Assembly (NCBI GenBank): GCA_029876055.1
Contig: CM056876.1
Span: 4,774,001-4,838,000 of the forward strand
Direction: 5' to 3'
DNA: 64,000 nt
Source: Madurella fahalii
Taxonomy: Eukaryota; Ascomycota; Sordariomycetes; Sordariales
Numbering within the stretch: the stretch's first letter is position 1; the number at the start of each line of letters is the position of its first letter. The position numbers and the translations under genes are program-made. Below the pieces are notes generated by a model, which was not told the DNA's origin, ran no database searches, and worked only from the letters and a program-made list of their open reading frames with translations. Shown piece after piece: positions 45,641 through 58,600 of the stretch.

Positions 45641-46390
45641 CTACTTCCGCCGATGCACCAGACGCCCCCTAACCCACACCATCTTCGTATTCCGGTCATC
45701 TCCGTTGTACACCCACTTGGCGATCCGCTCCGGCCAGCTCTCCCACCCAAACACATCCACGTTCCCGTCATCCTCGCCCCCGCCTTCCTCCCCTAACCCT
45801 CCCTCATCAACCCTCCCCAGCCCGACCAACTGTGCATCCCACTCCATGCCGACCTCGAACCCGCCGACCTTGTCCTCCAAGCCCACCACGCGCGCCCCTC
45901 CCCTCGTCGCGAGGAACAACACCTCCTCCACGCTCAGCTTATCCCTCTCCTCGCCGCCCGCGCCGACGGCCACGTGCCGACTGACCAGCACCGCCTGCCG
46001 GGCCGCCTCCAGCATGCTCGGGCTGTAGCCGCCGCTCATGTCCGTGCCGAGGCCGCAGACGATGCCCTTGTCGGCGACCAGCCTCCGCACGCGCGCGGCC
46101 CCGCTCGCCAGCGCCGAGTTGCTGCAGGGGCAGTGGCTGAGCTTGGCGCCGCGGGCCGCGATGAGGGCGGCCTCGGCGTCGGTGAGGTGCACGCCGTGGG
46201 CGAGGATGGTGCGCGGGGTGAGGAGGCCGAAGGCGTCGTAGACGGCGGCGTACGAGTCGTCGGCGGCGCCCGTGGTCGAGGGGGGAAGTCCTTCTTGACC
46301 TGGGCGATCTCGTCCGCGTTCTCGCTGATGTGCGTCTGCACGGGGAGCTGCGTCTCGGCGGCGAGCGCCCCGAGCTGGCCGAGCAGCGCC

Positions 46391-46421
<31 letters not shown>

Positions 46422-47155
46422 TGACCGGCCGGACGAGCGTCATGTCCCTGTCGATCGTCCGGATGTGCGCTATCGACTCCCGCACCGCGGACATGGCGGC
46501 TTCGACGCTCGCGTCGCGGTAGTAGGCTGGGGAGGGCGCGTCCATGCAGACACGCCCGACGAGGGCACGCTGCCCGTGCGAGACGCAGAGGTCGGCGAGG
46601 AGGTTGGTCGAGGGCACGTCGATGGTGGCGTAGTAGGCTGCGCAGGTCGTCCCGTGAGAGAGCGTCTTGCAGATCACGCGGGTGTAGACGCGGCGGGCTT
46701 TGGCCAGGTCCGAGAGCGAGGCCTCGAGCGGGAAGGTGTAGGTGTTAAGCCAGTCAAGAAGGGTGGAGCTGCCAAAGATGCCGACGTTGGGATACTGCGA
46801 GGCGTGGAGGTGGGTGTCTGGCAGTCGGTTAGTCGTCACGTTGTTACATGTCCCTGGACTTCAAGTTTGAAAAAAAAAAAAAAAAAAGCAAACGCAAGAG
46901 GACCCCAGACTCACCAACAAACCCAGGAAAGAAGAACTGCCCCCCCCTTGCGCTCACAACCTCAACTTCGCTTTCCTCCCATCCCAGCTGCGGCAGCAAC
47001 GTCTTCCTCGCCTTTACCTCATCACAGTCCTTCCCGATGGCAACAATCGACCCGGATTCATCCACACAAACGGCCGTATTGTGAAGGTATTCAAGTTCGC
47101 CAAACGTCTTGCTGTGGACAAACGAACCGAGAAAGAGCTGGTTCTTGCCCATCAT
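45641..47155 (-). CDS. Guanine deaminase with an apparent one-base frameshift
   Basis: The exon at 47155-46915 is spliced (GTGAGT..CAG, 97-nt intron with a long oligo-T) to 46817-45641. The protein is an amidohydrolase: PGFVDTHLHASQYPN gives the metal-binding HxH, QTHISENADEI the third metal His and LAHGVHLTDAEA the fourth. Further motifs are SHCPCSNSAL and GLGTDMSGGYSPSMLEAAR with the catalytic Asp. These are hallmarks of guanine deaminase (GUD1), which makes xanthine from guanine in purine salvage and catabolism. In the run of six G (plus strand 46280-46285) the frame breaks: one more base would give a continuous 472-aa protein, the normal size. No splice pair explains the shift. It is either a sequencing or assembly error in a homopolymer, or a recent loss-of-function change. 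Confidence 0.8.
46870..46887. repeat. Oligo-A tract inside the guanine deaminase intron
   Basis: Eighteen or so consecutive A on the plus strand (oligo-T in the transcript sense), serving as an unusually long polypyrimidine run between donor and branch. Confidence 0.85.
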
Positions 47156-48143
47156 TTTCGCGGCAATCGGCTGCTATTTTCGATATTCGGTCCCTAAATG
47201 ACAAGACGTCTTCGTATTACAGTGCGTGAGGGTGAACAGCGGCCGAGCTAAATTGAATCCCGCGCTATCGTAGCCAGCAAGCAGCGCGGTAAGACCAACC
47301 CAATACCCAGTATTGAGTCGGTTGATTGCAACGCTAAACCTCCGCTTCTGACTCCAAAACTGAGGATAACGGGTAAGGTAGGGTTGAACTTCGGAGCTGA
47401 ATGCTGGGTTTGTCAGCCCAGGTTGGCAGCTGACGACTTTCAACTAACAAACGCTAAGCCTCTTGCAAAGACAAGGAGATGCTGACAAGTCCAGACAAAG
47501 TGGGCATTGGGCAACGGCCATGAATCAAAACTGATCAATCTACTCGGAAAGACAATCCGGTAGGAGGATGACCCATCTTATATACACCCTCCCTCCACGC
47601 CTTGTCTATCTCCGCCATCCCACCCACCCCACGGAACAGGGGGTCAAACAAGCCACCAAACGCCGGTGCGGTGGGTGGTGGGCGGCGGGCGGTTACGGCG
47701 GCTCTCCCGTTCTTGGCAGCGGAGCCTTCCCCTCTCGGCCAACGCCGGCATCCGGCACTCAGGGCGGAATCTGACGCACTGTGACCCCACCACGGGATAA
47801 AGACGACGCTAGGACAGCAGTAGAAGGTCAAGCACAACGTCACAATGTCCCGACAGACTGGGTGACATGCGAGAGCGGAAAATTTGCCAAGGATGAATCT
47901 GGGTGGAAGGATTCTGAACGCAGCAAGCAGACCTTCAAGTTTGTTTGCGGAGATGGACGGGATGGACAGACGTAGTCCAAACCAAGACCATTACAAATCA
48001 ACCAAAGTCTAGCAATTACCGTTGGGCGTCCGCTCTGGAGCTTGCCCAATCTATACCATGACTATCATATACACGTCCAATATTTCCCCGTAAAAGTCAT
48101 CTAACGCGGAACTCCCCAATCGTTCTCTACATAACACATCACA
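47156..48143. other. Intergenic region between guanine deaminase promoter and FAS alpha 3' end
   Basis: Nearly 1 kb. It should hold the guanine deaminase promoter on the left and the FAS alpha 3' UTR on the right. No gene was recognised. Confidence 0.45.
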
Positions 48144-51100
48144 TCACAACACCGCCGTGGCTATGGCGGCGGCATGGCTGTCCGTATACGAAATCGACAC
48201 GTTGACCTTCTTGACGCCCGCCTTGTTCGCGGCCTCTAGGGCTGCACCGTGCAGCTGCGAGGTGTTAGCAACTGTTACTCAAACCACCTGGGCCCAGAAA
48301 ACATACCGTGACTGTAGGCGCGCCGTTCTCGTCTGTTGAAATCTCAATGTCCTTCAATGCTGCGCCTGCTCCTTGGCTCGCAACACCCAGCGCCTTGAAG
48401 ACGGCCTCCTTGGCGGTCCACCGCCCGGCAAAGGCCTTTTGCGGCGACCGACCCGTGGCTGATGCCAGACAGTACTTCATCTCGGCCTCGGTGAAGTTGC
48501 GCTCCAGGAACGTGTCATTGTCGGCGTTAATGGAAGCAATATCCTCGACATCAAAGCCGACCCGCGTGTTCATGTTCTCCAACCGTCGAGCCTCGCGGTT
48601 GACCACAGACTCCAATGTCGCCTTGCGCTCCGCGACAGTCTGAGTCTTCTCCGATAACTTCATGAAGTTGGACGGGAATGTGAGCTGCCCGGTTTTCTTA
48701 TCCTCTGTGACCCGAGCATCAGGATTCAAGAGGACTGAGCTGAGCTGCTCATCTGTGTACGGCGACTTGTCCTTGGCGACGAACAGAGTGTTCTTGATCA
48801 TGCCATTGTGGAAGTAGCGGTATGCCTTCTTCTGTCGAGCCTCGACCTTGATGCGATACTCATTGAAGGTCTGCTCATCGAGCGTGGCGAACAGATACTT
48901 GGGGTGGACACCGATGGCTTGAGCACCCTTCTGGCCGAAACCAAACGACGTGACCGAGAATGCTTTTACGCCGTCCGTCTGGAGGCTGCGGCTCGGATAC
49001 ACAATGTAGTCGAACTGCTCCATCACCTGGTCGACGTTGTCGGCGTTGCGGTTGCCAGGGACGAGGCCGGTATTGAGCACCTGTAAGCAGCCGTTCATCA
49101 TCCAGGCACCGGCGGCACCCTTGGGGTGGCCAGTAAGATACTTCTGGAAGATACCCAGGACGGCGTTGCCCTTCTTACGGCCAAGATGCGCCAGTTGTTG
49201 GCAGATGACCGACGACTCGTTCTTGTCGTTGGCCTTAGTCGACGTTCCGTGGAAGGAGGCCACATCAAGGTCGTCAATGGTGAGACCCCATGTAGCCAGC
49301 GCGCCGCGGAGGGGAGCGATGCTCGGGTCACTCTTCCAAAAGTTGTTGCCGTAGCTGCGCAAGACTTCCTTGGTCTGCCTCTCTGCCTCCTTCTCGACGT
49401 GCTTCGCGCGGTTCGCCACGTACTCCTCGATCTCCGTCTGCGACCGACCCTCAGCCCTGAGTGCCTCAGCCTCGTCAGCCAGGTACTGGAGCTCGGCCTC
49501 CTTGTCATCCTGGATCTGCTTGGTGCGGCGCTCGATCTGCCTCCGCCTGTACTTGATGTCAAGGAGCGGCGACGCGAACTTGCCGCTGTGCTCCCGAGCA
49601 GTCGTGAGCACGCCCTGACCTGGAGCAGGGACTGAACGCCCGATCTTATCCGAAGCCGTCGTGGTGAGCGCGAGGATGCCGTAGATCGGGACACCCATAT
49701 CCAAAGCGAGTTTGGCAGTCATGATGACCTGGATACCACAGCCCTGCGACTCCATGAAGCCGTTTCTGGTAGTGGTGGTGGGCCTGGACATCTCTTTGGG
49801 CGTCCGGCCGTGCGCGAACTCGTCGACGGTGTTGCTGGTCGCCTTCATATTGGCGAACTCATAAGAGCCCTCCTCGCCAAAATCATCGAAACCACCGACA
49901 AGGCAGACACGTGCCTTGCCCTCCATAATGGTCTCATAACCAACGTCGAGGGACTCGACGGCGGTCGCGCAAGCAGCGACCGGCGTCTTGATGGGACCAG
50001 ACGACGAAAGCAGCAGCATGTTCACCCAAGCAGCCATAGTGTTGATGAAGGATTCTTGCAAAATGTCGTTCTGGAGCGGCTTGTCCAGGAAGCGGTCGCG
50101 GTGCATGCCGCGGAGAGCTGCCGTGCCACCCATACCGGAGCCCACGCAGTTGCCCACTTCTGAAACGTGCACATACTTGTAGAACTCGTACGGATCGGTG
50201 ACACCGGCTGACAGAAGAGCCTCGACCGTCGAGACAAGGACGTACAGGGCCACGGGGTCGACCTGGGAAATGATGTCGTCGGGGATACCATAGCGTTTGG
50301 CGTCCCAACCGGTCGGAATCTGGCCAGCAACGAGACGGTCGAACCGCAAGGCCTTCGGTATCCACAGAGACGCGCCCTTCTTCATACGGACAGTGTACTC
50401 GCCAGTATCCGGAATCTCGAAAATCTCCACCTTGTCGCCGTGCTCGCGCTTGAACTCTTCAGCCGTGTCTTTGGAGGCCTGGAAGGGATCAAGATCCTCC
50501 TGAATGACGACCTCGTGAAGCAGCTGCTTCTTGTTCGGGTCGTAGCCATCAAAGAGTTCGGGCTCAATCAGACGAATACCGGAATGCTCCAGGATGTACT
50601 TCTCGTATTTGGGCTTGATGTCCTTGTCGTCGACGGGCTCGCCAGTCTTGGCATCCACCCAACCAGAGTAGGGCTTGCCTTTGATGGGCCCGTTGTGGTT
50701 CTTGATAAGGCCCATGATCCAAGCCATTTCGATACAGCCTTCGAGCGAGAACTCGCCGTACGCCTCCATCTCCCATCTCGTCCTCGAGTTACCCCAAGGG
50801 CCGACTTCGGCGAAACCCGTGACGACAACCACCTTTTCAAGGTCGACCATGCCCTTGAGGTTCTCGTTGAGGGGAGCGATCTCTGACTTCCACTCTGGGA
50901 GCGGAGGGAAATCGAATTTGATGTTGGCACGGGGCTCGATAACCTTCTTCTTATAAAGTGCTTCCGAGTCCTCGCCATTGACAATCTTGTTCTCTGCGGC
51001 AGTCTCCTTGGTAACAGCCCGACGGATCTCGCTGGTCTCGGTCAGGGACTTGCGCTCCTTGGTCATGGTCTCATTGAGGTTGGTGATGAACTGGAGGCCG

Positions 51101-53840
51101 CCATTCAGGTCGGCAAAGACAGGTTCATTCTGGCAGATGTCGACAATGGTCGGGGACATCAGGCCGAGTAGGTTGAAGGCCATCTCCTGTTGCGAGAAGG
51201 TGCGGACGCCAAAGCTTTCCACGGCCTCGGCCACGATGTTGTTGCCGGACATGAGCCCCGTGCCACGAGTCCAGCCGATGATGGCACCGCAGATGGTCAA
51301 GTAGTTGGCCCAGTCCTCAGCGTACCACCGGTTGAAGAGGGTTTCGAGTCCAAGCTTGGACTCGGAGTACAGACCGTCGCTGCCAAATGTTCCGTGATTG
51401 GGCGAGAGCGGGAGAATGACCTGGGCGGGACGCGTCTCAAAACCGCGGGTGGCCTTCTGCGTCTTGACATTGCCAAGGAGACGGATGAGGTTGGTCAGCA
51501 TGATGCGATGGGCGAGCTCAGACTTTGAGTCAATTCCATCAATCTGGCGACCCTGCTCGGAAATGGCAGCGAAGGGGACAATGTAATCGAGATCCCAGCC
51601 AAGGCCGTTTTTGGGGTCGTAGATGTAGTCGATCAAGGCGTTGATGTCTTGGACGCTGCCCTGGTTGAAAGGCACGACCACGAGCTGGGAGCCGCGCGAG
51701 CCATACCGGGCATACATGGACTGGTAGTATTCAGTGACCTCGCGGGAGAAGCGGCTTGTGGTAACAATGACCTTGGCTCCGCCGCTGATAAGGCCTTGGA
51801 GGACCTCGGCACCGATCGAGCCAGCACCGGCGCCCGTCATGAGCACATATTTGCCAGCAAACGTGACTCCGTCCTTGGCAGCTTGTTCGAGGCAGTCGAG
51901 GTACATGCTGGTGAGCCTCTTGCTGTAGTCCCAGCCATGCTGCGTCTTCTTGCGGAGGTGCAGGAACGGAATGGCCTCAGTCTTCCCCTTGGGCTTGCCT
52001 TTCTTGAGGACGCCGTTGCTCTTGCCGTTCTCCTTGGGAATGATCTGACTTTCGTTCATGGCGAGTGACCGGATAATCTCGCCATACAAGGTCTTGATCT
52101 CAAGCTGCGACGTCTTGGGAAGCTTGTACTGCTGCTTGATCAACTTGTAAATCTTCGACAGATCATTCTGGACCTTGGTTCTGTTGCCGTATTCCGAGAT
52201 CTTGCCGCCCTCGGCCATCTGTTGCACGTAGTGCTCCAGCTTACGGCAGCTGGCACGCGGAACCTCCTCGAACTTCAGATTACCGCGGGCGTCAATGGTG
52301 GTCCGGGGGCCGGTAGGAACGGCGACGTCCTTGTACACAGGATCGGCCGTGAGGACATCTTTGCAGTTCTGAATAAGCTGCGCACCGAGCTCCTTGGCGA
52401 GCTGGTATGTCTCTCCGCGTTCGGTCGGGCAGTTGTCGATGTGGTACTGCATGAACTCGAGAAGCGTCGGGTTGGACCGGTTCATAATGCGGATGCACTG
52501 GCTCACGATTTCGCGATCAACAGCCTTCAGTCTGCCGAAGATGATGTCGTAGTACATGCTCAGCGCGTCCTGGCGAACCCAGTTCCACGAGGAGTCGTAG
52601 ACACGGGCTTTCAGCGAGCTGAAGACCGGCTCAATCCCGGAAGCGTAGAAATCGCCATGCTCGGCCATCCACAAGTCAAGTTGAGACTGGAGGACCTTGG
52701 ACGATTCCTGCGAGGCCTGGAAAGCCTTGTCTCCGGCACGGATGTCCACCTTGAGGTACCGTGCGATAAGCTCCAGCTGTTGCTTGAACAAAGCTTTCTG
52801 GTCGCTTGTCAGGGCCTCGATGGCGGCGGGGTCCATCATCATGCCGCCGCCAGCGCCGGCAGCCGGGCCGGCCGCAGCGGCAGTGGACAAGCTGATGCCA
52901 GCAGTAGACGCGTATTTCTGAGAGACATCGTCGAGGAAAGCTTTTGCATCTGCCTCGGACCCGAGACGCGCGGGCGGTTCCATAGTGATGGCAAGCAGGA
53001 GCACGCCGTCCTGCCTTCCAGAGCCCAGACCCCACCTCGTCTCGAGGTATTTCCTTGCTGTTGTGATATTGAAGCCACCGGGCATCTTGGATGAAATCAG
53101 ACGAGCAATGAGACCTTGCGAGGTCTTGCCGAGATTCCCGTCAAATGTGGCTTGCATCGCTGCGCCAAGTTCGTCGAGCGGTGTGTCCTCGGGCTTCTCG
53201 GGTGTTGAGCCAAACTCCTTGCCCAGATCCCCGAGAATCTCGTTTTGGAGCGTCGATTTGCCTGTGAAGGCTGCGATTAGCATCATTCCGAGAGAGGCCA
53301 CAGAGGTGCGCGCTTACCGCCAACCAAGTCCTTTATGGCTTTGCTGAGAGGGATGTCTTGCAGGGGCTTCTTCAGCTTCTGCGCGACCAACGACCGCACG
53401 ATATCGATGGCCTGGACGGGCGCGTCCGGCACCTGTGCAGCAGGTCCGGCACTGGGGGGTGGAGGGGCCGCAGCCGCCGGAGCGGCAACTGCGGGAGCTG
53501 CTGTGGGAGCACTCGATGAGCCCGCCTCGGGTGCGGCGGGCTCAGGCTCCTCCTCCACGGGATCAACGTCATAGTAGATCTCCTTCGCGTCCTTATTGTA
53601 GCAGAGGATCTGTCTCTGGACTGACTTGGCGGCGTCGTATGCTTCATACTTGGAAGCCAGGGTCCTCTTGGCCATCACACCCAGCGTGTCTGCGGGGCCG
53701 ATTTCGACAATGCGCTCGGCTGTCTGCTCTGCCAGGAAAACATCTTGCGTCTCAATCCACCTTACCGGCGAGGCGAACTGGTATGCAAGGAGCTCCACAA
53801 GGAGCGTGTGGGCAAGCTCCTGCTCGACTTCGGGACGCAT
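48144..53840 (-). CDS. fas2: Fatty acid synthase subunit alpha
   Basis: Three minus-strand exons, 53840-53318, 53261-48307 and 48254-48144, give 1862 aa, the family length. Order of parts: short malonyl/palmitoyl-transferase segment (VRWIETQDVFLAEQTAERIV), Ala/Pro linker, acyl carrier protein with the phosphopantetheine Ser in LVGGKSTLQNEIL (Ser177, the junction of exons 1 and 2), and ketoreductase with the NADPH loop TGAGAGSIGAEVLQGL. Then comes the ketoacyl synthase with catalytic Cys in TPVAACATAVESL (near residue 1270) and HPKGAAGAWMMNG. The C-terminal phosphopantetheinyl transferase (VGFDVEDIASINADNDTF) runs into a small last exon ending SHAAAIATAVL. Alpha6-beta6 particles in the cytosol make palmitate and stearate. 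The partner beta gene diverges from the same promoter region, which fits equal expression of both chains. Confidence 0.97.
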
Positions 53841-54459
53841 GTTGCCTGCCGTTGAAGGACTTGGTCCTGACCGTGAAAGAAGAGAGGGAAAAATAAGGCG
53901 GTTGTGGAAAAAGTTTATGGGGTATCTTTTACGAACAATTGGCAGAACATGGACTCTCCCGCTGAATTAGATGGGTGGTAGTAGTCGGTGGGTGAAGGTG
54001 TTGTCGGAAAAAAGAGTCGGGAAGACCAGACGAACACCAGCCGAACTGCGATTAAACGGTGAGGGAGAGGCACCCAAGTCCAGGCAGGGGTTTCTGTGTC
54101 CTGTGAGAGGAGCCTCGAACTGAAGGGACTGGAATGATGGAGGCGGATGTTGATTAACCACGAAGCAGGGGGGCAACAGGCAAAAAATTGTCAACTAGCC
54201 GCGTCGTCACGTTGCAAATGTTGAATGAGTTTTGGGCTCAGCAGCCCCTGTCGAGACAAGCGCAACTTGTGGCCTGCTTCTCAACCAAACATATAAACTA
54301 ACCGGAAACGGTTTAGCGCCCGCACGCGTGTTACCCCAAGGTCTTTCGGCTCTGTGGGTCGGAAAGTCTCGATACCTCCAATTTCAACGCCAGATTTCCC
54401 ACTCCAAGTGAGGTGCTCGGGCCCTAACCGGTTCCCGAACTGCACTTGACCGAGAGGAG

Positions 54460-54465
54460 CCGAGG
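54460..54465. promoter_or_regulatory. CCGAGG (FarA/CTF1-type) site, alpha-proximal
   Basis: Core matches the CCTCGG element of fungal fatty-acid-responsive Zn2Cys6 factors. It lies 620 bp from the FAS alpha start. A six-base match alone is weak evidence. Confidence 0.3.
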
Positions 54466-55206
54466 GGTTTCGTTAGGTAGGGCTTCTCGCCTACGCCCTG
54501 CGCCCTCCTCTAGCACCATGGAGCCATGAGCCTTGCGGTGCGCGCAGTTGTTTATGTCGTCATCCGTTGAGGGGTTGGCGAGTCCAGATGCGTCTTCTCA
54601 GACCCTGGCCAGATAAGTGCGCCGCTTCTGAGGGTTGAGATTTACCAGCGACCCGGTTCACTCTAGTATCTGTAAGACGAATCCCAAGAGACCACATCGA
54701 CTGCATTAATCTCGCGTGGACACGTTGCTAGCTCACCCGTTTTGATCAACTGGGCTCGGTTACGTTGCATAAGAACCCGCGGCGTTGCCACCATCAAGAA
54801 AAGAAAAAAAACAACCGAACAAATCCAGATGGAATGCTTAGTGTCGCTGGCACCAAGCGTGAACGAGCATTTGCCGGTGAATCTGCCATTGCCACTCCCG
54901 TCTGTCCGAGATCGTGGAAAAGCGCGCCTTATCCAGCGGTTTTGATGGGACGTCTGCAATTATAGGATCATGTATTGGTACTTTGGCTGGGTTTGTGTGG
55001 GTATTGTCTCCTGACAGGTGGGGTTGCAGCTTGCGGATCGGATGCTCGGGTTGGCCCACCAAGGGGGCGGACGTGTATGTACAACGCATTAAGCAGTTGC
55101 ATAGGGGTCGCCAGAAGTCACTCTGGGTTCTTTGGTCCGGCGACAGGGGTGGGGTCTGGGTGCTGCGTCGTGCCTTTCCCCAACAAGATCCAAAATTTTT
55201 GGCGAG

Positions 55207-55212
55207 CCGAGG
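55207..55212. promoter_or_regulatory. CCGAGG (FarA/CTF1-type) site, beta-proximal
   Basis: Second copy of the same hexamer, 477 bp from the FAS beta start codon and in the same orientation as the first. Confidence 0.3.
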
Positions 55213-55688
55213 GACGCCGCCGACCGCGGATAGCATTTGGGAGTCGGTTAATTTTGTGTTGAGACATATCACATATCGACCTCCATTCTCCGGTAGCATT
55301 CCCCAGTCCGGATTACACCGTCAACCTCGACCGGGAGACGCATCCAAGGGTCCAAACATTGCCGCTTCTCCACGTTCCTTGCCCTGCCCTTTCTCCCATC
55401 TCCCTGCCATAACGTGCAGTTAAGCCCCCTTGAACACACAAGAAAATCCCAAATCAAGGGCAGGTTCCATTCCACCTCAGGAACCCCTCCTCCTCCTCCT
55501 CCGCTTCTGTCCCCGTTATCGAAAAACCCTTTGGAGTCGCTGCTTCCTCTTGCCCCGACTTCCTGCTCGACCTTGTGCCTGGTGCGTATGTGCTCTCTCC
55601 TGCCCAACTTACCTGCTTATCAGAAAGCACAAGGCGGCTAACCTCAACCCAAAAGTGCCACCACCACTTCTAGATACCCCTTCTCATA

Positions 55689-58600
55689 ATGTACGGCACC
55701 GGAACAGGCCCGCAGACGGGCGCCGTCACGCCCAGGTCGTCGGCCTCGCTGCGCCCGCTTACTCTTTCCCACGGTTCTCTCGAGACGTCCTTCTTAATAC
55801 CCACTAGCCTCCACTTCCACGCGTCCCGGTTGAAGGAGAGTTTCATTGCGACCCTGCCAGCCCCTACCGACGAACTGGCGCAAGATGACGAGCCCTCCTC
55901 GATTGCGGAGCTCGTTGCAAGATATATGGGTTATATTGCCAATGAGGTGGCTGAGGGCGAGGACGATGCGCAGGGGTCATACGAGGAGGTGCTCAAGCTC
56001 GTCCTGAATGAGTTCGAGAGGGCATTTCTGCGGGGCAACGATGTTCATGCCCTGGTTGCTACGCTTCCCGGCATCGATGCCAAGAAGCTGGAGGTAATTC
56101 GCAGCTACTTCGCTGCTCGGTCGGCGTCGAACAGAGCCATGAAGGCGCATCAGTCGGCCTTGTTCCGGGCGGCTGACGACGAGGCTGCCAAGCTCTACAG
56201 CATCTTCGGCGGCCAGGGCAACATTGAAGAGTACTTCGAGGAGCTCCGGGAGCTGTACAAGACCTACCCATCCTTTGTAGGGGAGCTCATTGTCTCTTCG
56301 GCCGAGTTGCTTCAGACCTTGTCCAGTCACCCCAGCGCAGAGAAGCTCTATCCCAAGGGTCTGGATGTCATGAACTGGCTTCACAATCCGGATGCCACTC
56401 CGGATGTCGACTATTTGATCTCGGCACCTGTCAGTTTCCCCTTGATTGGCCTTGTGCAGCTCGCGCACTACCAGGTAGCGTGCAAAGCCCTCGGTCTCCA
56501 CCCCGGCATCCTGCGCGAGAAGATCAGTGGCACAACAGGTCACTCGCAAGGCGTTGTTCTTGCTGCCGCTACGGCGGCTGCTGACTCGTGGGAGTCTTTT
56601 GAGAATATCGCCAAGTCTGCCTTGACCATCCTGTTCTGGATTGGGGCGCGCAGTCAGCAGACGTTCCCGAAGACCTCCATGTCACCCTCCATGCTCCAGG
56701 ATTCCATCGACAACGGTGAGGGCACTCCGACGCCGATGCTGAGCATCCGCGATCTGCCCCAGGCCGAGGTCCAGAAGCACATCAACCAGACCAACCAGTA
56801 CCTTCCCGAGGACCAACACATCTCAATCTCTCTCATCAACAGCCCCCGGAATCTCGTCGTCGCTGGTCCTCCGAGATCTCTGTGTGGTCTTAACGCGCAG
56901 CTCCGGAAGGTCAAAGCCGCCACCGGCATTGACCAGACCAGGATTCCCTTTACTGAAAGGAAGATTCGTTTCGTGAACCGCTTCTTGCCCATCACGGCTC
57001 CCTTCCACAGTAAATACCTCGAAGAGGCCAAGGCCTTGATTGGCGAGGACCTCAAGGACATTTCTATCGACGCCGAGAGTCTGGGAATTCCCGTCTATGA
57101 CACCAACACTGGCAAGGACATCCGGGAAGAAGTGACCGGAAACATCGTCCCTGCCTTGGTCCGCATGATCACGAGTGATCCTGTGAACTGGGAGAAAGCC
57201 ACCGTCTTTCCCGGTGCTACACACATTCTCGATTTTGGCCCGGGAGGCATCTCGGGTCTTGGTGTCCTGACCAGCAGAAACAAGGATGGCACCGGTGTCC
57301 GCGTCATCCTCGCGGGAACAGTGAGCGGCACAGTGCCCGAAGTTGGCTACAAGTCGGAGCTGTTCGACCGCGACGAGGAGCATGCAGTCAAGTATGCCGT
57401 TGACTGGGTCAAGGAATATGGTCCGAGGCTCGTGAAGACCTCCAGCGGCCGTACTTACGTTGATACCAAGATGAGCCGACTTCTCGGCCTGCCGCCCCTC
57501 CTGGTCGCCGGCATGACGCCTGCCACAGTGCCCTGGGACTTCGTGGCGGCGACCATGAACGCTGGCTACCAGATCGAGCTCGCAGGCGGCGGTTACTACA
57601 ACGCAAAGACAATGACTGCAGCCATCTCCAAGATTGAGAAGGCGATTCCGCCTGGCCGCGGCATCAGCGTCAACCTCATCTACGTCAACCCGCGTGCCAT
57701 GGGGTGGCAGATCCCGCTTCTGGGCAGGCTCAGGGCGGAGGGTGTGCCAATCGAAGGTCTGACCATCGGCGCCGGCGTGCCGTCGATCGAGGTTGCTCAG
57801 GAGTACATCGAGACGCTAGGTCTGAAGCACATCTCTTTCAAGCCCGGCTCGAGCGAAGCCATCCAGGCTGTCATCAACATCGCCAAAGCCAACCCGAGCT
57901 TCCCGGTTATCCTGCAATGGACTGGTGGCCGAGGAGGCGGCCATCACTCTTTCGAGGACTTCCACGCCCCCATTCTCGCCATGTATGGCCGCATCCGGCG
58001 GCAAGAGAACATCATTCTGGTCGCTGGTAGCGGGTTTGGAGGCGCCGACGACACGTATCCTTATCTCACTGGTGCGTGGTCTACCAAGTATGGCTATCCC
58101 CCGATGCCCTATGACGGTTGTTTGTTTGGCAGCCGCATGATGGTTGCCAAGGAAGCCCACACGAGCAAGGCCGCCAAACAGGCCATTGTCGATGCTCCGG
58201 GCCTCGATGACAGCGAATGGGAGAAGACCTACAAAGGACCTGCGGGGGGTGTCATCACTGTCAGATCCGAGATGGGCGAGCCGATTCATAAGCTTGCTAC
58301 GCGCGGTGTCCTCTTCTGGGCCGAGATGGACCAAAAGATCTTCAGCCTGCCAAAGGAGAAGCGTGTGCCTGAGCTGAAGAAGAACCGCGACTACATCATC
58401 AAGAAGCTTAACGCCGACTTCCAGAAGGTCTGGTTCGGTCAGAACAAGGAAGGCAAGGCCGTGGATCTCGAGGACATGACCTATGGTGAAGTTGTCCGGC
58501 GGATGGTTGCGCTCCTCTACGTCAAGGACGAGGCGCGATGGATTGACCCCTCTTTCGCCAAACTCACAGGCGACTTTATCCACCGTGTTGAGGAGCGCTT

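Larger units (their letters stand above)
53841..55688. promoter_or_regulatory. Shared divergent promoter region of the two FAS genes
   Basis: This 1848-bp region separates the start codons of FAS alpha and FAS beta. It contains two CCGAGG sequences (54460-54465 and 55207-55212), the reverse complement of CCTCGG, the core bound by the fungal fatty-acid regulators FarA/FarB/CTF1. Near the beta gene a CT-rich leader (CCTCCTCCTCCTCC at 55487 onward) precedes the ATG. No intervening gene was seen. Function of the sites is inferred from known motif specificity. Confidence 0.6.

Noticed and set aside
46260..46340. Intron to explain the guanine deaminase frame change
   Set aside because: No GT/GC donor and AG acceptor pair gives the conserved protein; a one-base change in the G run explains it better.
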